A stretch of 64,000 nucleotides of DNA from Flavobacterium sp. MDT1-60 (lineage in GTDB: Bacteria; Bacteroidota; Bacteroidia; Flavobacteriales; Flavobacteriaceae), in assembly GCF_014844035.1 (NCBI RefSeq), contig NZ_CP062159.1:434001-498000 (forward strand), given 5' to 3'. Below are positions 9,823 through 18,286 of the stretch, piece after piece. The first letter of the stretch is position 1, and each line of letters starts with the position of its first letter. Both the position numbers and the translations under genes were made by a program. The notes beneath the pieces were generated by a model. The model did not search any database, was not told where the DNA came from, and saw only the letters and a program-made list of their open reading frames with translations.

Positions 9823-9852
9823 AAAAGAGCCTTGCTTTTTCAAGGCTCTTTT
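9823..9852 (-). terminator. terminator after the leader-peptide gene
   Basis: A perfect 12-base stem (AAAAGAGCCTTG / CAAGGCTCTTTT) with a short T-rich loop begins seven bases after the peptide stop codon and ends in a T run on the minus strand. It would make the peptide transcript short and abundant, leaving export genes to read-through or their own promoter. Confidence 0.85.
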
Positions 9853-9858
9853 AATTAA

Positions 9859-10089
9859 TTAAAACATTGCATTCGTAAGTAAGTCACCTTTATAATAGCC
9901 AGTCGTGTTGCCCGGCGGGTTAGAAACGCTTCCTCCAGGTCCATTGATGTTTTTACTATTATTATTAGAAATTAAACCTACTCCTATTATTATTGCTCCA
10001 AGCACAATAAAAGTGAAAAGTTCTCCACCGCTTACTTCTTGTATTTCTTGAGCATTAAGCTCTACTAAATTCAAATTTTCTAAGTTCAT
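9859..10089 (-). CDS. bacteriocin-type peptide with double-glycine leader
   Basis: A 76-residue peptide. Residues 1-22, ending LNAQEIQEVSGG, form a classic double-glycine leader recognised by C39 exporters. The predicted 54-residue core starts ELFTFIVLGAIIIGVGLI, a membrane-length hydrophobic helix, followed by an Asn/Gly/Pro-rich tail (NGPGGSVSNPPGNTTGYY) and DLLTNAMF. It has no cysteine, so no disulfide or lanthionine is expected. It resembles the class IIb-type precursors annotated in flavobacteria. Matching neighbours are the C39 exporter, the broken HlyD gene and a small HTH gene. Whether it kills, signals or does something else cannot be read from sequence. Confidence 0.8.
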   Translation of the reverse strand: MNLENLNLVELNAQEIQEVSGGELFTFIVLGAIIIGVGLISNNNSKNINGPGGSVSNPPGNTTGYYKGDLLTNAMF

Positions 10090-10152
10090 AATTTTACAAT
10101 TTTAAATGTTAATTAATAATTTCAACAAATTATTTTCTCGAGAACTATTTTG

Positions 10153-10473
10153 TTACAGCAAACTTATCAGAGTTCCGTCTAATAAAATTGGATGCAAGTT
10201 AAAACCTCCAAAAATTTCTTTAGATTCATCATTTTTAATTGTTTTAAGAGAGTAATGAAGTATCAATTCAAAAGGCGTTTCATAATAAAAGCTTTCTCTT
10301 TTTTTACAATATTTTACCGGGCCATCTAATTCTTTGATTATTTCTAATTCATTATAAAGCTGGCTTCTACTCAAGCTTAATTTTTTAGCAAAAACAACAG
10401 GAGTTCCTGTTTTTTCAGAACTAATTAACTTGTGTATCCTTTTAATTCTTTCAATTTGTTTAACGAAGTTCAT
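10153..10473 (-). CDS. small HTH-domain protein, putative regulator of the peptide locus
   Basis: A 106-residue protein. Residues 1-60 (IERIKRIHKLISSEKTGTPVVFAKKLSLSRSQLYNELEIIKEL) look like a winged helix-turn-helix of the DeoR/HTH_11 kind, with KLSLSRSQLYNELE as the recognition region. A short tail (FYYETPFELILHYS) follows. It is the first gene of the leftward peptide locus, 63 bases before the peptide gene, so it is likely its local regulator. That is inferred from position; I recognise no named family. Confidence 0.65.
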   Translation of the reverse strand: MNFVKQIERIKRIHKLISSEKTGTPVVFAKKLSLSRSQLYNELEIIKELDGPVKYCKKRESFYYETPFELILHYSLKTIKNDESKEIFGGFNLHPILLDGTLISLL

Positions 10474-10818
10474 AGATTATAATATAAAATTTCACAGAAG
10501 ACCAAACTCTTTGGTAATTTGAAAACATCTTTGTTAATTATCAATAAATAATACATTCCTTATTGAATATGAAATTAAGAATTGATACTTGGAGAAAACA
10601 CCCTCAAAAGGATTTAAAAATAATAGAATAGGGTATTTTGTAACATTCTGAAAGAATGAGTTACTAATTACTTAAGCATAAAAAAGATGCTAATTTTAAT
10701 TTATATAAGTAGTAAGCAATTATTAACAAACATTTAAAACCTTATGTCTTATATTGCACTATCAAATTAAAATAGAAACGTTACTTTTGTGCGTTAAATT
10801 ACGAACTAAAAATACAAA
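10474..10818. other. divergent intergenic region between the peptide locus and rseP
   Basis: 345 AT-rich bases with no convincing ORF. It must hold promoters for the leftward HTH gene and for rseP. The only element I can point to is the rseP -7 candidate listed separately. Confidence 0.5.
10782..10789 (+). promoter_or_regulatory. candidate -7 promoter element for rseP
   Basis: TACTTTTG matches the Bacteroidota TAnnTTTG -7 consensus and lies 29 bases before the rseP ATG. A TTG about 24 bases upstream could serve as -33, slightly far from the usual spacing. Confidence 0.5.
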
Positions 10819-12159
10819 ATGGATATAGTTATCAAACTCTCTCAATTTCTATTGAGTTTATCTTTACTTATTATTCTTCACGAATTAGGGCATTTTATCC
10901 CTGCAAAATTATTTAAAACCAGAGTCGAAAAATTTTACTTGTTTTTTGATGTTAAATATTCATTGTTAAAAAAGAAAATTGGCGAAACAGAATACGGAAT
11001 TGGTTGGTTACCGCTTGGAGGTTATGTGAAAATCTCAGGGATGATCGACGAAAGTATGGACAAAGAACAAATGGCGCTTCCACCTCAACCGTGGGAATTC
11101 CGTTCTAAACCGGCCTGGCAACGTTTAATTATCATGTTAGGTGGTGTTACGGTAAACTTTATATTGGCTTTTATTATTTATATCGGAATGGCGTTTGCTT
11201 ACGGTGATACTTATGTAGCTACTGCAGATCTGAAAGATGGTGTTTTAATTGAAAATCCTGCGATGATTAAGGCTGGTTTTAAAACCGGAGATAAAATCAT
11301 AGCTCTTGATGGGAAAAAGGTAGAGAATTTTGACAATGATTTAAATATAAATATAATCATGTCTAAAGAAGTTTTGATTGAAAGAAATGGCCAACAGCAA
11401 ACGATTCAAATGCCGAAAGATTTTGTTGATCAATTATCAAAACATGAAAAATCTTCTCTTGTAGAGATGCGTATGCCTTTTGCTATTAAAGATGTTCCTG
11501 CTGAATCTGTAAATACTACTTTAAAACCAAAAGATTTGGTTGTTTCCTTAAACGGACAACAAGCTAAATATTATGATCAGGTAAAAGCAATCCTGGATAA
11601 CAATAAAGGAAAAACAATTCCTGCTGTTGTATTGCGTGATTTAAAAGAAACACCAATTACGGTTAAAGTTTCTGCTGCCGGAAAATTAGGAGTTGTTGCA
11701 GGTGGTTTAGATATAAAATCATTAGAAAAATTAGGCTACTATAAAATCAGCACTAAAACATATAGTTTTGCTGAATCTATTCCGGTTGGGCTTACAAAAG
11801 GTAAGGACCAATTAGTGGGTTACGGAAAACAATTGAAAATGATTTTTAATCCGGAGACAAAAGCATACAAACAAGTAGGTGGTTTTGCAGCGATTTTTAA
11901 CATTTTTCCGAGTTCATGGAGCTGGGAAGTGTTCTGGTCAATCACTGCATTATTGTCAATTATGCTTGGAGTTATGAATTTATTGCCAATTCCGGCACTA
12001 GATGGTGGTCATGTGATGTTTTTATTATACGAAATAATTAGTGGTCGAAAACCAAGCGATAAATTCCTTGAAAACGCCCAAATGGTTGGTTTCGTTCTAC
12101 TTATCGCATTGCTTTTGTTTGCTAACGGAAACGATATTTACAAGGCAATTGTTAAGTAG
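10819..12159 (+). CDS. rseP: RIP metalloprotease RseP (site-2 protease)
   Basis: A 446-residue intramembrane zinc protease. His21-Glu22-Leu-Gly-His25 in the first membrane helix is the catalytic HExxH motif, and NLLPIPALDGGH near residue 395 supplies the third ligand (LDG motif). Two PDZ-like segments lie between (around 110-200 and 205-290), and the C-terminus has further membrane helices. Length is normal for Bacteroidota RseP. It cleaves membrane-anchored regulators within the bilayer, and anti-sigma factors are its classical substrates; the anti-sigma-like protein at 41305 could be one, but nothing in the sequence shows that. Confidence 0.93.
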   Translation: MDIVIKLSQFLLSLSLLIILHELGHFIPAKLFKTRVEKFYLFFDVKYSLLKKKIGETEYGIGWLPLGGYVKISGMIDESMDKEQMALPPQPWEFRSKPAWQRLIIMLGGVTVNFILAFIIYIGMAFAYGDTYVATADLKDGVLIENPAMIKAGFKTGDKIIALDGKKVENFDNDLNINIIMSKEVLIERNGQQQTIQMPKDFVDQLSKHEKSSLVEMRMPFAIKDVPAESVNTTLKPKDLVVSLNGQQAKYYDQVKAILDNNKGKTIPAVVLRDLKETPITVKVSAAGKLGVVAGGLDIKSLEKLGYYKISTKTYSFAESIPVGLTKGKDQLVGYGKQLKMIFNPETKAYKQVGGFAAIFNIFPSSWSWEVFWSITALLSIMLGVMNLLPIPALDGGHVMFLLYEIISGRKPSDKFLENAQMVGFVLLIALLLFANGNDIYKAIVK

Positions 12160-12213
12160 TAAAAATAATTAATAAAAAGAGTTAAAATATTTTTGGTAAA
12201 TTAAAAAATCAAC

Positions 12214-12221
12214 TATATTTG
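12214..12221 (+). promoter_or_regulatory. -7 promoter element for the tRNA-Asn pair
   Basis: TATATTTG matches TAnnTTTG, preceded by TTG at 12193-12195 with an 18-base spacer. It lies 24 bases before the first tRNA-Asn. Confidence 0.6.
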
Positions 12222-12245
12222 CACTCGCTAAAAAGAGCAACAACT

Positions 12246-12319
12246 TCCTCCTTAGCTCAGTTGGTTAGAGCATCTGACTGTTAATCAGAGGGTCCTTGGT
12301 TCGAGCCCAAGAGGGGGAG
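12246..12319 (+). tRNA. tRNA-Asn (GTT), copy 1
   Basis: A 74-base cloverleaf. Acceptor TCCTCCT pairs with AGGGGGA (one G-U), discriminator G; D arm AGCTCAGTTGGTTAGAGC; anticodon loop CTGTTAA with GTT; T arm CTTGGTTCGAGCCCAAG. CCA is not encoded. A second, nearly identical gene follows 38 bases later. Confidence 0.97.
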
Positions 12320-12357
12320 CAACTTTTTTTAGCAAACATATTTACCTTTAAGGTGAT

Positions 12358-12431
12358 TCCTTCTTAGCTCAGTTGGTTAGAGCATCTGACTGTTAATCAG
12401 AGGGTCCTTGGTTCGAGCCCAAGAGAGGGAG
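12358..12431 (+). tRNA. tRNA-Asn (GTT), copy 2
   Basis: A 74-base tRNA identical to copy 1 except for a compensated acceptor pair: TCCTTCT pairs with AGAGGGA, changing C-G to T-A at the fifth pair. This shows both copies keep a working stem. CCA is not encoded. A strong terminator follows. Its 3' half and terminator are duplicated at 12773-12872. Confidence 0.97.
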
Positions 12432-12439
12432 CTTATTAA

Positions 12440-12472
12440 ATACCACTTACAATTGTAAGTGGTATTTTTTTG
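12440..12472 (+). terminator. tRNA-Asn operon terminator
   Basis: Inverted repeat with arms ATACCACTTAC / GTAAGTGGTAT and an AATT centre, followed by a T run. The same hairpin is repeated at about 12837-12872. Confidence 0.85.
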
Positions 12473-12490
12473 TTTATAATTTACCCTAAT

Positions 12491-12772
12491 ATGAATTGTG
12501 TTTACATTCTACATTCAATTAAATTAAACCGATTTTACATTGGATATACATCTGATTTCGATGCCCGAATTGAATTTCATAAAAATGCTGAATCTCACAA
12601 ATTCACAGCAAATGCTAAAGATTGGGTATTATTTCTAAAAATACCGTGCGAAAACAAAACCCAGGGCTTAAATATTGAAAAACACATTAAGAAAATGAGA
12701 AGCAAAACTTATATTGAAAATCTTATTAAGTATCCAGACATAATTCTCAAACTCAAAGAAAGATATAAGTAA
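12491..12772 (+). CDS. GIY-YIG nuclease family protein
   Basis: From the ATG at 12491 it encodes 93 residues (an upstream TTG at 12470 falls in the terminator T run and is unlikely). VYILHS near the N-terminus and RFYIGYTSDFDARIEFH carry the GIY-YIG signature with the conserved Arg, and NIEKHIKKMRSK is the typical later helix. This is the stand-alone UvrC-type nuclease domain, about 80-100 residues. It lies exactly between the intact second tRNA-Asn and a copy of that tRNA's 3' half which starts right after the stop codon, suggesting a small integrated cassette. Confidence 0.88.
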   Translation: MNCVYILHSIKLNRFYIGYTSDFDARIEFHKNAESHKFTANAKDWVLFLKIPCENKTQGLNIEKHIKKMRSKTYIENLIKYPDIILKLKERYK

Positions 12773-12872
12773 ACTGTTAATCAGAGCCCCGATAGCTATC
12801 GGTGTTGGTTCGAGCCCAAGAGGGGGAGCTTATTAAATACCACTTACAAATTGTAAGTGGTATTTTTTTTTT
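12773..12872 (+). repeat. duplicated 3' half of tRNA-Asn plus terminator, with palindrome insert
   Basis: From 12773 the sequence repeats tRNA-Asn from the first base of the anticodon loop (ACTGTTAATCAGAG), then has CCCCGATAGCTATCGGTG in place of the variable-loop bases, then the T arm, acceptor strand AGGGGGA, discriminator and the same terminator hairpin. The matching segment in tRNA copy 2 starts at 12389, exactly 384 bases upstream. The acceptor strand is of copy 1 type but the flanking terminator is of copy 2 type. It cannot form a tRNA. Confidence 0.9.
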
Positions 12873-12937
12873 GTAAATTCAAGGATGTACTTAAATGAAA
12901 GACATTTCAATACAACCGAAAGAATAGCCATCAGCTT

Positions 12938-13110
12938 TTGTCATTTCGACGAAAGGAGAAATCTCCGCAAGTAACTCTACAAAGATTGGCGATTATGATT
13001 GCGGAGCTTCTAGTGTGATTTCTCGTCCCTCGAAATGACAAGCTTGTGGATTTCCTTTTGTCATTTCGACGAAGGAGAAATCTTCGCAAGAAACTCGACA
13101 AAGACAAGCA
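12938..13110. repeat. palindromic intergenic repeat, one full and one half copy
   Basis: Arms TTGTCATTTCGA (12938-12949) and TCGAAATGACAA (13030-13041) enclose related inner arms containing GAGAAATCTCCGCAAG and GCGGAGCTTCT, making a roughly 104-base foldback. A second left half (TTGTCATTTCGACGAAGGAG) starts at 13058 and has no right half. No ORF is supported in this gap. Confidence 0.75.
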
Positions 13111-13281
13111 AGTTTCAAATGCATTAACCCAAATGAAAAAAGAGCAATGATCAGTTGTGCGAAAAATTGTATTTTTGCTTCATCAAGCATAACCCAACAC
13201 AAAAAAAACGTATCACACAAATACAACCTCGTATTTTACGGCACAAATAATTTTATCAGGAATTTTAAATATCTTTGAATT

Positions 13282-13674
13282 ATGAGCACACTAACAAAAC
13301 CAAATCATATAGGGCGAAAAATTAGCCGTATTCGTGAACTTCGGGATATGAAACAAGAAGCATTGGCACAAGCCTTAGGAACAAACCAACAAGCTATTTC
13401 GGCTATTGAAAACAGTGAAACTATAGATGAAGATAAACTTAAAGCAATTGCTGAAGCCTTAGGCGTATCTGTTGAAGGAATTAAGAATTTCTCTGAAGAA
13501 GCGGTTTTAAATATTATTGGAAATACTTATCACGATAATGGCATTGTTAATGCTGGAATGAATTATAGTTGTACTTTCAATCCGCTTGATAAAGTTGTAG
13601 AACTTTATGAGCGTTTGGTTCAGGCTGAAAAGGAGAAAGTAGAATATTTGGAGAAGTTATTGAAAAGGAAGTAA
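13282..13674 (+). CDS. XRE-family HTH transcriptional regulator
   Basis: A 130-residue protein. Residues 10-66 form a Cro/C1-type helix-turn-helix (GRKISRIRELRDMKQEALAQ then TNQQAISAIENS). A middle segment includes NTYHDNGIVNAGMNYSCTFNPLDK, and the last 25 residues form a short coiled coil (LYERLVQAEKEKVEYLEKLL). It reads toward the leftward restriction-modification genes and ends 50 bases from them. It may be a controller of that system, but this type of regulator is also common as a lone gene in flavobacteria. Confidence 0.85.
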   Translation: MSTLTKPNHIGRKISRIRELRDMKQEALAQALGTNQQAISAIENSETIDEDKLKAIAEALGVSVEGIKNFSEEAVLNIIGNTYHDNGIVNAGMNYSCTFNPLDKVVELYERLVQAEKEKVEYLEKLLKRK

Positions 13675-13724
13675 ATATTTTCATTTATTCGATTACTAAT
13701 TATCCCAAATAAGGAAAGGCTTCA

Positions 13725-14498
13725 TTACTCCAATAAGATGCTATAATAATCAAAGAAAAGGTGATATATTTTAAGCTCTGCTTTATCATCATCTCTCGTA
13801 TGTTTTGATAAATATAAGTGCCCAAAATTTTGCACACAAGCATAATTGATATCACTAATGGAATAGGGAGTCAAACATTGAGTTGTGACAAATGTTTTTT
13901 GAGACTTTATAAGATGATTAATATCATCTTTTATTTTTATCAATGGTACTCTAGCGTTCTTGCTCTCGACCATTTGACCGCTTTTAGACTTTTTCATTTC
14001 AACTTCTACAAATCCAATCATTCCAGCAAGTACAGTTGTTGTTTCGGGATAATAGGTTCGATCAGTAAAACGCTGAATTCCACCATTTAAATAGTAGCGC
14101 TTTCTACTTAAACTTTTGTCCAGCCTTTTTGCTTCAAAAGCATAATAATGATTTTCACTTAAACTTGGAACCTGGAATTTTATATCTAAATGACCTGTTG
14201 TGACATTATTTTTTGTTTCTCTCACTCCATTGTCAACAACTATGTTTTGAAGCCCAAACAAACCCAAATTTGGCTTAATGTATTTATTAACTAAATCTGT
14301 ACATAAATAATCCTCTATCTCATTATGAGCAACATTTGATTTTTGAACAGTTTTTATTGTTTTATGTATATCAGAACGACTATAAACAATTCCTTTATTA
14401 ATTAAACATTCATAACCATAAATGATTGTTTTCAAAAAAGAGTCCATATAGTACTGCTTCCCATCAGTTGCTTTTATAAATTCAATGCCATTCATCAT
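13725..14498 (-). CDS. putative PD-(D/E)XK restriction endonuclease
   Basis: A 257-residue protein without a recognised name. TGHLDIKFQVP followed by YYAFEAKRLDKS gives Asp105...Glu122-Ala-Lys124, the core of a PD-(D/E)XK nuclease. IHKTIKTVQKSNVAHNEIEDYL lies N-terminal. The methyltransferase frame upstream ends in TGA inside ATGA with this gene's ATG, the 4-base overlap typical of coupled genes, so the pair is likely a restriction-modification system with this gene as the nuclease. ATG at 14498 or 14495 are both possible. Function is inferred from the motif and the partner. Confidence 0.7.
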   Translation of the reverse strand: MMNGIEFIKATDGKQYYMDSFLKTIIYGYECLINKGIVYSRSDIHKTIKTVQKSNVAHNEIEDYLCTDLVNKYIKPNLGLFGLQNIVVDNGVRETKNNVTTGHLDIKFQVPSLSENHYYAFEAKRLDKSLSRKRYYLNGGIQRFTDRTYYPETTTVLAGMIGFVEVEMKKSKSGQMVESKNARVPLIKIKDDINHLIKSQKTFVTTQCLTPYSISDINYACVQNFGHLYLSKHTRDDDKAELKIYHLFFDYYSILLE

Positions 14499-17400
14499 AA
14501 TTTTTCATCATTAACGATTTCTGCTTCAGCTTTAGCTAAAGCATCAATAAATTCAAGCAAATCATGATTAGCTACTGCCTCATGCCAGCATTTTAATTCA
14601 TTTGGCTTAATAATATAAAAAGTGTTTTTAATGAAACCGCGAACATCCTGCTGAATATATAAGTCACGTGTAACATTATGAATTCCTAAATTTCCAATTT
14701 CATCAAATAATTTAGAATCATCTGTGTTTTTAAAATATATTTTTTTACTATCAACTGGTGCCTGGCCGACAATAACTGAAAACCAATAAAATCATCTGCT
14801 ATATATACATTTGCAAAAAAAGATCGTTCTTTAGAATTAAATCTATGCTTAAAATGATTAATAAAAATATCCGCATAGTTACTTAAATAATGTAAATCAT
14901 TCTCCTTTTCACATGAAAGCATTCGGAAAATATTATTCTCACCATATCCAGTTTCTTCAGATCTTTTTAGGATTGGCAATGAAATTTCTGTTGAATAATT
15001 AATTAGTGATTTTTCCACATCCGTTATTTCAAATGACTTATATACCATTTGATCAACATCCCATTCAAGTTGTCTTATTTCTTCTAATTTATCACTATAG
15101 TTTTGATCACGTAAAATCACCCCTTTTAGTTCATTATGTTTTTTTTGCAGCATCATTACCGACTCTGCTAGTAATTTATCTTCAATTGCTGGCGCAGAAA
15201 AGATTTCTTGAAAATCGACACGTGTTCGATCTATTCCCGCAGATGAGCTCGTTTGAAGTAGATAATAAGTAAAAAAACTAGAATTAACAATACCCGCTAA
15301 ACTTTTTAAAGCCACTGATGTATTTTCATGTTTAGAGTAACCTATTTTAGTTTTAATTGAACAAACAGTCGAAGTAAAAACAATATCTTCATTACCATAT
15401 GCAGCGACTGCTTTAAAGTTTTCATTTGCTAAAAGCCCTTTTTTCACCAAAAGCTTTTCTCCTTTAAAATAATATGGATCAGGGAGATATGCTACATTAC
15501 CTTCTGAATCTATGAGATTTCGTTCAGATTTCCCTTTTCTATTTTTTACTAATAATTCTTCAACTGTTTCATGCCAAGTCATTGAACAACCAGTGTGGTA
15601 CTGCTGAAATTCTTTTTTAAATTCTACATTAAGAAAAAGAAAATTACGTATTTCTAATGTACTTTTTTTCTTAGAAACAGATGCGTCTTTGATTTTTAAT
15701 CCTCCTTTATAATCTAGATTATATTCATTCATCAACTCTTTTATTGAACGATAGGATTTTAATCTAAGCATGAAATAAAAGTCCAATACATTGCCATGAA
15801 GCATAACTTTCCATAACCAATCATATCCATTTAATCGTGGAATAAAATTTCTCTGAAGTATTTTTTTAATGTCATGCTTTTCAATAACAATAGTCCTAAA
15901 ATAATTAAAAAACCTATTAGGCTTAACGGTTATATGAGTCACAACATTTGTTATTATTTCTTCTGTAGATTTTGCTAAACTATAAAAGAATATTGCAGGA
16001 GCCATTTTTGCTCCTTCAAATATCTGACTACCTCCAACAATCTTATTATTAACCCCTGATAGCTCTAGTATTTCGCTCAAAACAAAATTAGATAAAAAAT
16101 ATTCTCTCCATTGTTTGGTTGTGGCAGCGGAATTATACAAGCTTTTACCCGTTACTACCAAAGCAATTTTTAAATTTGGATTTATTGCGAAGTCACTTAC
16201 ACGGATTAAAAAAGCCTGTGATATTTCATTATTACCAATTTCGAGCGGTAATTGTGGCAATATTACATTAGTTAAACCCTTAATATTATTAGCATCAAAT
16301 GCTCGAAGTTTCCTGTTTTTAATATAACTCTCATAACAAGACATTTTAACCACACCCCAAGGCGGATTCCCAATAATAAAATCTAATGCTATTTCCCTTG
16401 AAAAAATCTCATTAAAAGAAGCTTCTTCATTAAAAAAATCATATTGTTTTCCTCCGAATAAATTGATGTGTTTTAATCTTTCAAACTTAAAATCTTCAAT
16501 TTCTTTTGGTGATTTATAATCAAGCAAAGTAATATATAAAGAGAAAATCGTAATTTCAATTGCATCTTCGTCTATATCTATTCCAAAAATATTATTTTTG
16601 ATTAACTCCCAAAGCCTCTCATTACTTAGCATTATATCAGGAGAACCGCTGTTTTGAATTTCCTTTTCTATAATCTTTCGAAGTGTTTCAACTAAAAAAA
16701 TTCCAGACCCACACGAAGGATCTAAAACTTTACAATTAGAAGTATCGGATTTTTCTAAATGCGGACTGACAGTCTGTGACAATATATAATCAACGATGAA
16801 TGGTGGGGTATAATATGCTTTAATATCATACTGCTTTGAGGTAGTATTAAAGTTTTCCAATACCACATTTAGATTTTCTTCTTCTTTACCTATAAAATTT
16901 TCATATATATTACTAATAAGTTCAACAGGAATAATTTCAAAATCATACACCATAAATAATGATTTTTGAACAACATACCCCTTGTATGATGTTCCAGATT
17001 TGAAAAAAGATGAACCTGAAAACAAATCATACAATACTTCCAAATGGTCCTCAGTAACATTCTCCTCCTCATTATAAAAAGTATAGATTTCCCCTGTATC
17101 TTGATCTACTTCTTCTTCTTTTAGAGGAAATAGATCCCCACTATATCTAGAATTTAAATACTCAAAGAAACGATACAATTTATCTTTTGACTTAATCATT
17201 TCATTCAAACTAATCTGACGAGTCAATTTATCATTACCTTCAAGATATTCTTGACCTGTAAACTCCACTCTTCTATCAATCAAATACCTGATAAAAAGCA
17301 ATCTACCTATTAATCTATTGGCTATTTTAGGATAAAGTTGTAAACCATCGGATGCAATCAGGATTCTTCTTGCATCCACGATATTATTCAAAAGATACTT

Positions 17401-17880
17401 ATCAACTTTTGGGACATTTTTAAAATGCCTATTATATAATGTTTTCCAAGTTTTTCCTAACGTCAAATTTATTAAGGAAAAAATATTAATATCATCATCC
17501 AGACTTTGTAGTAGATAACTATGATCAGATTCAAATTTATAACCATGATATATATCAAATGGACCACGATCATCTTTATTAATTATAACTACTGGAGCCT
17601 GACCAAAACAAAATGTCCATTTTGGAATTTCTTTTGTTTTTTCTTCATCAGGTTTATCAAAAAATAGAATAATTGGATTGTTTATTGGCTCTGGATGTTC
17701 TGAATTTTCATCCCCGTGATGATGTAAACTATAAAAAGCATAGGGCTGTATTATATCCCGTAAAACCTTACTGATCCTAAAAGGAAACTTATTAAGCCAT
17801 TGATCAGACTCCTCAAGATAGAACAACCCGTTTTCACGAGTATATCCAAGTTGATCAAATAATTGTTCTATTCTACTCAC
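14495..17880 (-). CDS. N6-adenine DNA methyltransferase (Eco57I-like), C-terminus split by a frameshift
   Basis: A GTG-started frame of 1064 codons (17880-14686). DPSCGSG at residues 387-393 is the SAM-binding motif and NPPW at 505-508 the catalytic motif, so order and sequence are those of gamma-class N6-adenine methyltransferases; YYTPPFIVDYIL precedes them. The first ~350 residues and the C-terminal target-recognition part are not recognised. Near 14779-14791 the frame slips: a second frame continues with SVIVGQAPVDSKKIYF for about 90 codons to TGA at 14495-14497, overlapping the nuclease start as ATGA. One missing T in a four-T run (minus strand) explains this; as read, the protein ends in LLSARHQLIV and stops at 14686. 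Confidence 0.85.
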
Positions 17881-18084
17881 GGAGTTAAAAAATTTAAAGT
17901 AAAGATAATTATTAATTCTAATTATAGGGAAAAATGTATAGTTGAAAGAAATTTACATTACATTTAAGCATAACGTTTATTATTAGAACAATATATTAAG
18001 TCAAAACATCCATCTTAAAAACATTAATTAAACTCGTATTCAAATAACATTTATCTCAAACAAAAAGCACCACGATCTAAATTA
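17881..18084. other. AT-rich gap upstream of the methyltransferase gene
   Basis: No ORF or RNA is supported. It should hold the methyltransferase promoter, but I see no clean TAnnTTTG element. It adjoins the decayed peptidase remnant. Confidence 0.4.
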
Positions 18085-18262
18085 CAGCGCTTTTTAAACC
18101 TTAAACTATTAAACCCCAATTTCTTCGAAACCAACAAGAATCCCGCCTATATTCACCATCAAGAGCAGTAGGTTTATATTTTACGAAATTAGTTACTAAC
18201 AAGAAACCTTTGTAATCGTTTGTTTCTCCCCACGAAATTTTTACGATGTGATTTTATCGTCC
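18085..18262 (-). pseudogene. decayed 3' end of a C1-type peptidase paralogue
   Basis: Read on the minus strand, the segment can be aligned to the last ~45 codons of the peptidase gene at 19300: the remnant reads K-I-SWGETNDYKGFLLVT-NFVKYKPTAL where the intact gene has KNSWGETNDYKGFLFVTKNFVKYKTTAL. A codon is missing and the frame is lost afterwards. The similarity continues past the stop into the CAGCGCTTT terminator arm. It is a divergent paralogue remnant, not a fresh copy. Confidence 0.8.
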
Positions 18263-18286
18263 TTAATTCAGGTCCGAGACGAGCTT

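Noticed and set aside
12774..12830. Third tRNA-Asn gene
   Set aside because: Only the part from the anticodon loop onward is present, and the variable region is replaced by a palindrome; no cloverleaf is possible.
12993..13226. 77-codon minus-strand ORF
   Set aside because: It is mostly translation of the TCATTTCGA palindromic repeat; no coding character outside it.
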